From Bacteroidales bacterium (GTDB taxonomy: Bacteria > Bacteroidota > Bacteroidia > Bacteroidales > ML635J-15), in assembly GCA_023228725.1 (NCBI GenBank), contig JALOAQ010000057.1, positions 1 through 17,952 on the forward strand: a stretch of 17,952 bases of DNA. The letters run 5' to 3'. The notes beneath the pieces were generated by a model. The model made no database searches and had not been told where the DNA came from. It was given only the letters and a program-made list of their open reading frames with translations. Every line of letters begins with the position of its first letter. Within the stretch, counting starts at the first letter, position 1. Below are positions 1 through 7,184 of the stretch, piece after piece. The position numbers and the translations under genes are program-made.

Positions 1-165
1 ATGGAATTAGCATATTTCGAGCTTCTTGGAAATGCTGAATTAATCAATTCTGTTGAAGACAATATTTTGGAAGTTTCAAAATCTGATATTATAAAAACCG
101 CTCAAAAAATTTTTAAAGAAGAAAATCTATCTTGTTTGTATTACAAATCTAAAAACTTAATTTAA
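1..165 (+). CDS. M16 family peptidase, C-terminal end (partial)
   Basis: The frame is open from the first base and ends in TAA at 163-165, giving the last 54 residues of a longer protein. The segment AYFELLGNAELIN followed by a helix (VSKSDIIKTAQKIF) and a final strand (CLYYKS) matches the C-terminal end of M16B peptidases (insulinase/pitrilysin/processing peptidase family) in Bacteroidota. The ATG at base 1 is most likely an internal methionine, because the piece is far too short to be a domain and the family is about 400-450 residues. The stop codon shares one base with the next start (TAATG), so the two genes are translationally coupled. The catalytic HxxEH half of this copy would lie upstream of the window. 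What I see is the tail only; that this copy is the active partner is inference from its degenerate neighbour. Confidence 0.8.
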   Translation: MELAYFELLGNAELINSVEDNILEVSKSDIIKTAQKIFKEENLSCLYYKSKNLI

Positions 166-1445
166 TGCTAAATAGAAATATTCCACCACGCACAAAAAAA
201 ATAAAATCAATAAACTTTTGTTTTCCTGAAAAGCACAGTTTCCAAAATGGAATTAACACTTATGTTTTTAGTTCAGAAACAGCTCCAGTAATAAAATTAG
301 ATGTGATTTTTAAATCTGGAATTGAAAATGCTGAAAAAAAACTTGAACCCACTTTTGCTAATTCATTGCTAAAAGAAGCTCCACAAGGCATGACTAGCAA
401 CGAAACAGCCGATTTTTTTGATTATTACGGTGCTTATATTCAAAATTTTGTAACGAATAACACTTCTGGCTTAAGATTATTTGTTCCTAAAAAATATTTT
501 TTTAATGTTTTACCAACTTTTGCAAACTTAATCCAAACACCTGCATTCCCAGAAGAAGAATTTTTAATTTTAAAAGAAAAAAACAAAGAATCTATAAAAT
601 TAAATTTAACAAAAACTAGATATACTGCCATGAAAGGCATAAATAATCAACTTTTTGGAGATTTTCATCCTAGAGGCTGGTTGCTTAGTCCAGATGATTC
701 TGATTTAATTAATTTAAATGAAATAAAAGAATATAGTTTTAATAATTTTTCTTCTAAAAACTGTTCCATTCACATATCCGGAAGTGTGGATAAGGAAATT
801 ATAAAACAAATTGAAGAATATTTCTCAAAAAATTTTGGAGACACAAAAATTAAAAAAAATAAAAATGAAAATAAGTTTTCAACTAAAGATACTAGCAAAT
901 ATTACCAAATCCCTAATGCTGTTCAGTCAAGTATTTATATGGCAAAAAATTTAGGGAAATTAAGCGATGAAGAAATTATTGACATTGGAATTTTAAATAC
1001 GATTTTAGGAGGATATTTTGGTTCGAGATTAATGAAAAACATAAGAGAAGAAAAAGGCTACACATATGGTATTAACTCATTTTTAACTGATTACGACAAT
1101 TGCACAGTTTTAAAAATCACTAGCGATCTTGCATCAAAATATGTTGACCCGACAATAAAAGAAATTTTTAACGAACTTGAGAAACTTGCAACAAAACCAA
1201 TCTCCAACTCGGAATTAAATACTATAAAAAACTATATTAGCGGAGAAATTCTATCATCTATTGACGGAGTTTTTCAACATTCCGCTATTTGGGAAAAATT
1301 AATTAGTTCAAATCGTAATGAAAATTTTATCAATCAACAATTTGAAAGATTAAAAAATATCAGTGCTGCAGAAATTAAACAAATTGCTAACAAGATTTTT
1401 AATAAATCAGACTTTTATACTGCAATTGCAGGAAATTCAAAGTAA
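165..1445 (+). CDS. M16 family protein without the zinc motif (non-catalytic partner)
   Basis: This 426-residue protein has the size and two-domain layout of an M16B peptidase subunit. The N-terminal half shows the expected pattern (APVIKLDVIFKSG near residues 40-52, then a helix), but where active members carry HxxEH it has FANSLLKEAPQG (64-75), so it cannot bind zinc in the usual way. The C-terminal half keeps the signature of non-catalytic partners: the GSRLMKNIREEKGYTYGI region at 286-303, with R294 and Y301 as the likely substrate-holding Arg/Tyr pair. There is no signal peptide, so it is probably cytoplasmic. Processing peptidases of this type work as heterodimers with one HxxEH subunit and one R/Y subunit, and the upstream gene, overlapping by one base, is the obvious partner. 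The natural substrate is unknown. The family assignment is secure; pairing is inferred. Confidence 0.85.
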   Translation: MLNRNIPPRTKKIKSINFCFPEKHSFQNGINTYVFSSETAPVIKLDVIFKSGIENAEKKLEPTFANSLLKEAPQGMTSNETADFFDYYGAYIQNFVTNNTSGLRLFVPKKYFFNVLPTFANLIQTPAFPEEEFLILKEKNKESIKLNLTKTRYTAMKGINNQLFGDFHPRGWLLSPDDSDLINLNEIKEYSFNNFSSKNCSIHISGSVDKEIIKQIEEYFSKNFGDTKIKKNKNENKFSTKDTSKYYQIPNAVQSSIYMAKNLGKLSDEEIIDIGILNTILGGYFGSRLMKNIREEKGYTYGINSFLTDYDNCTVLKITSDLASKYVDPTIKEIFNELEKLATKPISNSELNTIKNYISGEILSSIDGVFQHSAIWEKLISSNRNENFINQQFERLKNISAAEIKQIANKIFNKSDFYTAIAGNSK

Positions 1446-1480
1446 AATATGAATTTAGTTATTGGTATAATTTTAAAAAT

Positions 1481-1501
1481 AAACAAAAATCATTGTTTTT
1501 T
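1481..1501 (+). terminator. weak hairpin with T-run after the M16 pair
   Basis: AAACAA at 1481-1486 pairs with TTGTTT at 1493-1498 around a six-base loop, and Ts continue to 1501. It lies about 35 bases after the M16 stop and upstream of the promoter of the next gene, which suits a terminator, but the stem has only one G-C pair. Confidence 0.3.
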
Positions 1502-1593
1502 AATTAAAAATAAAATAATTAGCAGAATAAACTTCTCATATTCAAGGCATTATGGCACTATCGCTTAAAATTGTTAATTTTTTTATAATTTTA

Positions 1594-1626
1594 TTTGTTT
1601 TATTTAAAAGTATTTTTGTATATTTG
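1594..1626 (+). promoter_or_regulatory. Bacteroidota-type promoter for the small secreted protein
   Basis: TTTG at 1594-1597 and TATATTTG at 1619-1626 match the Bacteroidota sigma-ABfr consensus (TTTG, about 19-21 bases, TAnnTTTG), with 21 bases between them. The start codon at 1646 follows 19 bases after the -7 element. This placement also argues against translation from the upstream in-frame TTG at 1595, which falls inside the -33 box. Confidence 0.65.
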
Positions 1627-1645
1627 CAACGGTAAATTTATAATA

Positions 1646-2032
1646 ATGAAAAAACTTAACTTATTAGTCTCATATATATTTTTAATCGTCAGCATTAGCT
1701 TTGCTCAACCTAACACAACACTTAGTCTATCAGCTAGTAATAATTTACCAGAAGGTAATAAAAATAAAAAAACTGAAACTAAAAGCAGTTTTGAGCTTAA
1801 ATCAAATCCTTTAAACGAAAGTATAAGCATAGAGTTTAACACTTTAACAAATATTGAAAGCATTAAACTTATTAATAATTCATCTATAACAGTATTTGAA
1901 CAAGGAAAATCTAGAGGTGTTCCAAATTCGGCAATTAATATTCCTATCGAAGATATGGAGTCAGGAACTTATTTCATTCGTGTTCAAACGGAAAATGGAA
2001 TTGAAATTCAGAGAATAATTATTTCTAAATAA
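1646..2032 (+). CDS. Small secreted protein with C-terminal T9SS sorting domain
   Basis: The 128-residue product starts with a clear signal peptide: Lys-Lys, a hydrophobic stretch, and a likely cleavage after SFAQ near residue 21. A polar linker (about 22-45, rich in Asn, Ser and Lys) leads to a domain of about 80 residues with the pattern of a type A T9SS sorting domain: NPLNESISIEF, a strand ending in the position usually held by GQKV, a short insertion, then ESGTYFIRVQTENG and a basic end at the C-terminus. Such domains carry proteins through the outer membrane by the type IX system and are removed or used for anchoring. Here there is practically no cargo between signal and sorting domain, which is unusual. 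The ATG at 1646 was chosen because the signal peptide begins there and the promoter lies just upstream. It is flanked by a promoter and a terminator and so looks monocistronic. The function is unknown. Confidence 0.75.
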   Translation: MKKLNLLVSYIFLIVSISFAQPNTTLSLSASNNLPEGNKNKKTETKSSFELKSNPLNESISIEFNTLTNIESIKLINNSSITVFEQGKSRGVPNSAINIPIEDMESGTYFIRVQTENGIEIQRIIISK

Positions 2033-2057
2033 TTAAATTTTACATCATTTCACTTCT

Positions 2058-2082
2058 AGACAGCAAATAACTGTCTTTTTTT
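2058..2082 (+). terminator. Rho-independent terminator
   Basis: AGACAG (2058-2063) and CTGTCT (2071-2076) form a six-pair stem with a seven-base loop, followed directly by a run of seven Ts (2076-2082). It sits 26 bases after the stop of the small secreted protein and separates it from the Hdr-like operon. Confidence 0.75.
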
Positions 2083-2086
2083 ATTA

Positions 2087-2104
2087 ATTAGTATTTATAC
2101 TAAT
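2087..2104 (+). promoter_or_regulatory. Perfect palindrome upstream of the Hdr-like operon
   Basis: The sequence ATTAGTAT-TT-ATACTAAT is a perfect dyad with 8-base arms and a 2-base centre. The half-site TACTAAT recurs at 2121-2127. It is 88 bases before the first hdr start codon and downstream of the terminator, so a transcription-factor operator is plausible. The composition is AT-rich, so a chance palindrome cannot be excluded. Confidence 0.4.
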
Positions 2105-2137
2105 CAACAAAATGTATTACTACTAATAAAATAACGT

Positions 2138-2171
2138 ATTTTTAGTCTATTTTATAATTTTTAGTCTATTT
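2138..2171 (+). repeat. 15-bp direct repeat abutting the -7 promoter element
   Basis: ATTTTTAGTCTATTT occurs perfectly at 2138-2152 and 2157-2171, 19 bases apart start to start (nearly two helical turns). The second copy overlaps the first base of the TAGTTTTG element, so a bound protein would sit across the -33 to -7 region. Function as an operator is inferred from position. Confidence 0.5.
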
Positions 2172-2178
2172 AGTTTTG
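2171..2178 (+). promoter_or_regulatory. -7 element of the Hdr-like operon promoter
   Basis: TAGTTTTG fits the Bacteroidota TAnnTTTG -7 consensus. No good TTTG is seen at the expected -33 distance, where the direct repeats lie, which would suit an activator-dependent promoter. The first start codon (2192) is 13 bases downstream, so the leader would be very short. Confidence 0.45.
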
Positions 2179-2191
2179 CAAAAACTATAGA

Positions 2192-2902
2192 ATGACAAAT
2201 TACTATAATTTACTTTTACAAGACATTAGATTTAAAGAAGGACTAAGTGCTTGCATGAATTGTGGAGTTTGTACTGCCATTTGTCCTGCTGCTGAGTTTT
2301 ATAAATATGACCCCCGTCAAATTTGCAATATAGTTCAAACTCGTGATAATGAGAAAATTGAAGATTTACTAAAAAGCGAAACAATTTGGTATTGTGGCCA
2401 ATGTATGTCGTGCAAAGCAAGATGTCCAAGAGGAAATGCACCAGCTTTAGTAATTTCTGTATTACGTAAACTTTCTCAAGAATTAGGTTTTTTTATAGAA
2501 AGTGAAAAAGGTCGGCAACAATTTGCAATAAAAAGATCTGTTGGAGATAATATTTTAAAAATAGGTTATTGCGTTCATGTAGATACCGTAGATCCAAAAC
2601 TTCATCCCGAACAAGGTCCTGTATGGAAATGGTATTTTGAAAATGCTGAAGAACTTGCAGACAGAATGGGAGGAAACTATAATAAATATGGTCCCGGGGC
2701 ATTAAGAATTATTGGTGAAAAAAACTTAGAGGAAGTGAGAAAAATATTTGAACTTACCGGAGGTAGTCAACTACACCAAAATATAGAAAATTTTTCAAAA
2801 GAAAAAGCAAAATTAACAAACACATCAATTGAAAACGAAGGTATAAACAATGAATATTATTTACACACCTATATTGAGAACTCCAATAAACATCAAAAAT
2901 AG
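2192..2902 (+). CDS. hdrC: HdrC-like ferredoxin subunit (two [4Fe-4S])
   Basis: This 236-residue soluble protein is the electron-transfer subunit of a heterodisulfide-reductase-type complex. Two cubane cluster motifs are visible: C21-x2-C24-x2-C27-x3-C31-P and C68-x2-C71-x2-C74-x3-C78-P, in the arrangement of HdrC. After residue 100 there is an extension of about 130 residues (with YCVHVDTVDPKLHPEQGP near 125-143) that is longer than in minimal archaeal HdrC and appears particular to this branch. It has no signal peptide or membrane segment. It is the first gene of the operon, five bases before the HdrB-like gene, and by family knowledge should pass electrons to the HdrB active site. The partner assignment is strong from order and motifs; the substrate of the complex cannot be read from the sequence. 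Confidence 0.85.
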   Translation: MTNYYNLLLQDIRFKEGLSACMNCGVCTAICPAAEFYKYDPRQICNIVQTRDNEKIEDLLKSETIWYCGQCMSCKARCPRGNAPALVISVLRKLSQELGFFIESEKGRQQFAIKRSVGDNILKIGYCVHVDTVDPKLHPEQGPVWKWYFENAEELADRMGGNYNKYGPGALRIIGEKNLEEVRKIFELTGGSQLHQNIENFSKEKAKLTNTSIENEGINNEYYLHTYIENSNKHQK

Positions 2903-2907
2903 ACTAA

Positions 2908-3981
2908 ATGACAAAAAATAAACATTATTGGAATCAATACCAAAAAGAAATTGCCGATGACAATTATTTTTACGAAAGAAGTTGTATTCGACAATCTTTT
3001 TTTCCTGGTTCAGAAACCACTTTTTTAAAAATATTAAGAGAAGAACTTGGGAAAACCATAATTGACGACCCAAACCAACATACTTGCACTGGTATTGGCT
3101 ATCATTCTGATGTAGTACCCTTCGACACAACGATGACAGTTTGTGCTAGGCTTTTTTCTTTAATGAAAGATGCAGGTTTCAAAAATTATGTACCTTCTTG
3201 TGTTACTTCGTTTGGTGTTTTTACCGAAGTTATAGAAACTTGGCAAAACTTTCCCGAAGAGCTTGAAAAAACAAGAAATTTCCTAAGAAAAGCTACGGGT
3301 AGAGAATTTGATATTCCAAATAACATAGTGCACCCTTCTGATATTATTTATAAATATAGAACTGAACTAAAAAACAAAATGAAATATCAATTAATTAATC
3401 AAGAAACAGGAAAACCATTAAAGGGAGTAGAACATATTGGTTGTCATTATGGTAAAATTTTTAGTAAACATGCAGTTGGTGGTGCAGAATTTCCACAAGT
3501 TTTGGCAGGAATGATAGAAGAATGGGGTGGCGAAGTTGTTGATTATCCCGAGAGAAGACATTGCTGTGGATTTGGATTTAGACAATACTTAGTTATGGCA
3601 AACAGAGGTTATTCTGTTGCAAATACAAAAAAGAAATTCGACTCAATGCAAGCTTACAAACCTGATTTTGTGCTAACTAACTGTCCTGGTTGTACAATGT
3701 TTATGGATCGTTGGCAATACACAATTGCCGAAATGGAAGGCATAACTTATGATGATAAAAAAATGGGGATCCCCGTATTAACTTACGAAGAACTTGCAGG
3801 ATTGTTATTGGGCTATAATCCATGGGATTTAGGATTACAATTACACCAAATACAATCTGAATCTTTATTAAATAAAATTGGAATAAAATACGACCCTAAA
3901 GATAAATTTGTTGGTAAATCCGGAACTTTTTTAGGTGAACCAAATAAACCCGAAAAGCTTATTGTTGATTATGAAAAATAA
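2908..3981 (+). CDS. hdrB: HdrB-like subunit with two CCG domains, the first degenerate
   Basis: HdrB is the disulfide-reducing subunit of heterodisulfide reductases, using noncubane [4Fe-4S] clusters held by CCG domains (C, CC, CxxC). In this 357-residue protein the second domain is complete: C179 (IGCHYG), C219-C220 (HCCGFG) and C259-PG-C262. The first domain is eroded: C26 is present (SCIRQSFFPGSE), but the usual CC is TC at 59-60 (HTCTGIG) and the usual CxxC is CVTS at 98-101, leaving three of five ligands. So the second domain can hold a normal noncubane cluster and the first either an altered cluster or none. No membrane segment is present. Its last 11 bases overlap the start of the flavoprotein gene, implying coupled translation. 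It may act on a disulfide, a thiol-bound intermediate or simply relay electrons; the sequence does not say which. Confidence 0.85.
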   Translation: MTKNKHYWNQYQKEIADDNYFYERSCIRQSFFPGSETTFLKILREELGKTIIDDPNQHTCTGIGYHSDVVPFDTTMTVCARLFSLMKDAGFKNYVPSCVTSFGVFTEVIETWQNFPEELEKTRNFLRKATGREFDIPNNIVHPSDIIYKYRTELKNKMKYQLINQETGKPLKGVEHIGCHYGKIFSKHAVGGAEFPQVLAGMIEEWGGEVVDYPERRHCCGFGFRQYLVMANRGYSVANTKKKFDSMQAYKPDFVLTNCPGCTMFMDRWQYTIAEMEGITYDDKKMGIPVLTYEELAGLLLGYNPWDLGLQLHQIQSESLLNKIGIKYDPKDKFVGKSGTFLGEPNKPEKLIVDYEK

Positions 3982-4993
3982 ATCTGTTATTATAATTGGT
4001 GCAGGTGTTGCAGGAATAGAAGCAGCAAATAATATTGCAGAAAACGGATATAATGTAACACTTATTGAAAAAGAAAACCTACTAGGTGGAAATTTAAAAA
4101 ATTATGCCAAATTATTCCCCGACTTTTATGAGGCTGGCGAAGTAAAAAACAATTTAATCAACAAATTAAACTCAGAAAATATTAATGTCTATAACAATAA
4201 TGAAATTACAGAATTATTTTTTGAAAACAATAAATGGCAGGCAGTAAATTCACAAAATCAAAAGTTTTTAGCCGATGCGGCACTGCTTACAACCGGTTTT
4301 ACAGTTTTTGACGCAAAACGAAAAGAAGAATTAGGATACGGTATTTATGATAATGTAATAACATCTTTAGAATTTGAAAATATGTATAAAACAGGAAAAA
4401 TTACTACTAAACAAGGTAATATTCCTGAAAGAATTGCTTTCTTAAATTGTGTAGGTTCTAGAGATGAAAAAGTTGGAAATCATTACTGTTCAAGAGTTTG
4501 CTGTATTAATGCTGTAAAACAAGCAAGTGAATTTAAAGAAATTTACCCTGATTCTCAAGCTTATTGTTTCTATATGGACATGAGGATGGCAGGACAATTT
4601 TACGAAGAACTTTACCGTAAATCTCAAGAAAAACATAATGTTATTTATATTAGAGGTAGAATTTCGGAAGCTGCTGCTACATTAGATAATAAAATACAAA
4701 TAAAATCTGAAGATACACTTAGCGGATTACCACTAAAAATGACAGTTGATTTGCTTGTTTTAATGGTTGGGATAGAAGCCTCTATAGGAACTAACCAACT
4801 TGCGTCTCAAAACGAAATTAATGGAGAATATGGCTTTGCCAAAAGCAAGGGTTTGTATGGAAACGACAATATAACTAATAAAAAAGGATTGTTTTTAGCC
4901 GGTACTTGCAAAAGACCACTTACCATTCCTGAAACTATTGCCGATGCAAAAGCCGCTGCTAATCAAATCATTAAATATTTAAACCAAATATAA
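3971..4993 (+). CDS. hdrA: HdrA/QmoA-like FAD protein lacking ferredoxin domain
   Basis: The 340-residue flavoprotein starts with a dinucleotide-binding motif (GAGVAG, 10-15). It carries the diagnostic HdrA segment C160-VGSRD followed by C173-x3-C177-C178, the CX12CX3CC pattern that ligates a [4Fe-4S] cluster beside the FAD. Near the end, GLFLAGTC and PETIADAKAAA match the FAD-closing region of HdrA. Archaeal HdrA is about 650 residues with extra ferredoxin domains; these are absent, so it resembles QmoA of sulfate reducers. Electron bifurcation of the HdrA type is therefore less likely. An in-frame ATG at 3935 exists, but the ATG at 3971 is preferred since the Rossmann strand begins directly after it and it gives a short 11-base overlap with hdrB. 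The stop shares one base with the next start. Expected role: flavin node between HdrBC and the membrane module. Confidence 0.85.
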   Translation: MKNKSVIIIGAGVAGIEAANNIAENGYNVTLIEKENLLGGNLKNYAKLFPDFYEAGEVKNNLINKLNSENINVYNNNEITELFFENNKWQAVNSQNQKFLADAALLTTGFTVFDAKRKEELGYGIYDNVITSLEFENMYKTGKITTKQGNIPERIAFLNCVGSRDEKVGNHYCSRVCCINAVKQASEFKEIYPDSQAYCFYMDMRMAGQFYEELYRKSQEKHNVIYIRGRISEAAATLDNKIQIKSEDTLSGLPLKMTVDLLVLMVGIEASIGTNQLASQNEINGEYGFAKSKGLYGNDNITNKKGLFLAGTCKRPLTIPETIADAKAAANQIIKYLNQI

Positions 4994-5343
4994 TGAAAAA
5001 CTGGGGTTTTAAAATATCACAAGCACGAATTATTGATCTCGACAAGGCAAACACAAAAATGTTTGAAGATTTATGTTTAAAAGTCCCCTCAGCTAAGCGA
5101 TGCATTATGTGTGGTGGCTGTTCTGCAACTTGTACTGCTTCAAACCATACTAATTTTAATTTTCGTAATTGCAATTTAATGTTTAGAAGAGGGCAATTTG
5201 AAGGCTTAGCCGAAGAATTAGACAAATGTATGCTTTGTGGAAAATGTAAATTAGTTTGCCCCAGAGGTGTAAACACTAGAGCGATAATTTATAATATGAG
5301 AATTATTCTCAACAAAATGAACTATAAAAATATTGAATTATGA
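4993..5343 (+). CDS. Second HdrC-like ferredoxin protein
   Basis: This 116-residue protein contains two four-cysteine cluster motifs: C37-x2-C40-x2-C43-x3-C47 (followed by Thr instead of the usual Pro) and C79-x2-C82-x2-C85-x3-C89-P, joined by a helical linker. Size and spacing are those of HdrC-type ferredoxins. It lies between the flavoprotein and the membrane protein, overlapping the first by one base (TAATG) and the second by four (ATGA), so tight coupling and a fixed ratio are expected. It likely replaces the ferredoxin domain missing from the HdrA-like protein and carries electrons between it and the membrane subunit. It is not a duplicate of the first HdrC-like protein, which has a long C-terminal extension that is absent here. 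Confidence 0.8.
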   Translation: MKNWGFKISQARIIDLDKANTKMFEDLCLKVPSAKRCIMCGGCSATCTASNHTNFNFRNCNLMFRRGQFEGLAEELDKCMLCGKCKLVCPRGVNTRAIIYNMRIILNKMNYKNIEL

Positions 5344-7166
5344 ACTATAACAACTTTATAATTCCTTTCTGTCTTGGAGCTAGTTTATTGTTAATTATTA
5401 TAATATATAAATTTGCAAAATGGCTAAGCAAACTAGATAAAAAACAAAAATATTTTGTAAAACGTAATTTTTTTAGTAAAAAATCTATTGCAGCAATAAA
5501 CGAAGTCTTTCGCGAAGCATTAATACATAGAAATATTTATAGAAAAAACCCCCTACTTGGGTATATGCACATGAGTTTAGCTTTTGGCTGGTTTTTATTA
5601 ATTGTTGTTGGTAAAATTGAAGCTTCTTTTTATGCCGGAAGTTTTTTCGAAGAACCTTGGCTTGCTATTTTCTTTAAATTTTTTGCACGCGAACAAGCTA
5701 ATTTTTGGGTGGCAAATTTTTTCTCCTTTACAATGGATTTGCTTTTACTTATAGTGCTTAGTGGATTAGCGCTAGCAATTATTAAAAGACTAAAATCAAA
5801 AATATTAGGTATAAAAAAAGCAACTAAGCATGTGATTTACGACAAAATAGCTTTAACAGCTTTATGGCTAATTTTTCCTCTTCGATTATTAGCCGAAAGT
5901 TCAACTGCGGCATTAGTGCAAAATGGAAGTTTTCTAACTGGAGGAATTGGGGAATTATTTTCATTACAATTTGCTCAAAACGTTGAATTACCTTTATATT
6001 GGGCATATTCATCAGTATTGTTTGTGTTTTTTGTCAGTTTGCCTTTTTCACGATATATGCACATTCCAAGTGAAGTTGTATTAATATTTTTAAGAAAATG
6101 GGGAGCAAAAGCAGGTGAACAATATTCGGGACTAAGTGATTTCGAAATTAATTCATGTTCAAGATGTGGAATTTGTATAGATGCCTGCCAATTAAGCTTT
6201 TCAGCTAATATAAATAATGTTCAATCTGTTTATTTTATAAGAGATACAAGATATAAAAAACTAAACGACAATATCGCAAATAATTGTTTAATGTGTGGAA
6301 GATGTACAGAAGCCTGTCCTGTAGGTTTAGAATTAACTTTAATTCGTCAACAATTAAGAACAAAAACCGAAATTGCCGGCAAACACTATTATGATTATTG
6401 TGAAAATAAAAATAATAAAAACAAAACTGATATTATATATTTTGCGGGTTGTATGACACAGTTAACACCAAATATTATTATTGCCATGAAAAACATTTTT
6501 TCTGCAGCAAAGGTAAAATATTGGTTTATGGATGAAGATAAAGGTATTTGTTGCGGTCGTCCAATGCGTCAACAAGGGTTTGTACAACAATCTAAAGACT
6601 TAATTAGTAAAAACACAAAACTCATTTCTAAATCTGGAGCAAAATTACTTATTTGTTCTTGTCCTATTTGTTATAAATCTTTTAAAGAAGAGTATTCCTT
6701 AGACATTGAAATTATGCATCATAGCGAATATATTAAAATGTTAATTGATGAAAATAAAATCAAGCTTAATAAATCAGAGCTTAATATAGTTTTTCACGAC
6801 CCTTGCGAACTTGGACGAGGACTAAATATTTATAAGCCCCCACGTCAAGTTTTAAGTAAAATTGGAAAAATTATTGACACGGAATTTAGCGAAAAGGATT
6901 CCCTATGTTGTGGAGGAAGCCTTGCTAACACAGTAATAGAACTCGAAACTCAATTAGAAATCAGAAATAAAGCTTTGGAAATATTAACAAAATCAAAACC
7001 AGATATTTTAGCAACTGCTTGTCCATTATGCAAAAAATCTTTTACTCATGCTTATAAAGGAAAAGTAATGGACATTGCTGAAATTGTTTCAAAATTTTTA
7101 TATTTGCAAAATAATTCAAAAAAACAAGAAATTAAAGAAAAAGAAATTTTTTCAATATTAAAATAA
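5340..7166 (+). CDS. Membrane HdrE-HdrC-HdrD-type fusion (quinone-linked Fe-S oxidoreductase)
   Basis: This 608-residue protein joins three parts. Residues 1-255 hold about five transmembrane helices (near 6-29, 76-98, 127-148, 170-192, 218-237), with H77, H164 and H241 as candidate heme-b ligands, like the cytochrome-b subunits HdrE, DsrM and NarI. Residues 270-330 hold two cubane motifs: C273, C276, C279, C283 and C316, C319, C322, C326-P. Residues 365-590 hold two complete CCG domains: C371, C404-C405, C441, C444 and C489, C523-C524, C561, C564. It thus equals HdrE plus HdrD (HdrC+HdrB) in one chain, also resembling DsrMK. Such proteins exchange electrons between menaquinone and a cytoplasmic thiol/disulfide or Fe-S site. 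Unlike the separate HdrB-like protein, both CCG domains are intact. The stop is 18 bases before the acyltransferase gene, with no terminator seen. Confidence 0.85.
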   Translation: MNYNNFIIPFCLGASLLLIIIIYKFAKWLSKLDKKQKYFVKRNFFSKKSIAAINEVFREALIHRNIYRKNPLLGYMHMSLAFGWFLLIVVGKIEASFYAGSFFEEPWLAIFFKFFAREQANFWVANFFSFTMDLLLLIVLSGLALAIIKRLKSKILGIKKATKHVIYDKIALTALWLIFPLRLLAESSTAALVQNGSFLTGGIGELFSLQFAQNVELPLYWAYSSVLFVFFVSLPFSRYMHIPSEVVLIFLRKWGAKAGEQYSGLSDFEINSCSRCGICIDACQLSFSANINNVQSVYFIRDTRYKKLNDNIANNCLMCGRCTEACPVGLELTLIRQQLRTKTEIAGKHYYDYCENKNNKNKTDIIYFAGCMTQLTPNIIIAMKNIFSAAKVKYWFMDEDKGICCGRPMRQQGFVQQSKDLISKNTKLISKSGAKLLICSCPICYKSFKEEYSLDIEIMHHSEYIKMLIDENKIKLNKSELNIVFHDPCELGRGLNIYKPPRQVLSKIGKIIDTEFSEKDSLCCGGSLANTVIELETQLEIRNKALEILTKSKPDILATACPLCKKSFTHAYKGKVMDIAEIVSKFLYLQNNSKKQEIKEKEIFSILK

Positions 7167-7184
7167 CATTTAAATAAAAATATT

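Noticed and set aside
1595..1645. Upstream TTG start for the small secreted protein
   Set aside because: It would place 17 residues before the signal peptide and lies in the -33 promoter box.
2896..2908. Inverted 13-base copy (TTTAGTCTATTTT) of the promoter repeat at the hdrC/hdrB junction
   Set aside because: It covers the stop and start codons of two genes and shorter versions of the motif also occur inside coding regions (about 1719-1727 and 12832-12840), so chance in AT-rich DNA is likely.
3935..3970. Earlier ATG for the HdrA-like gene
   Set aside because: It adds 12 residues with no role before the Rossmann strand and gives a longer overlap with hdrB than the ATG at 3971.
2192..7166. 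Sulfur-oxidising sHdr system
   Set aside because: No lipoate-binding protein or lipoate assembly genes are present, and the HdrE-HdrD-type fusion is not part of sHdr.
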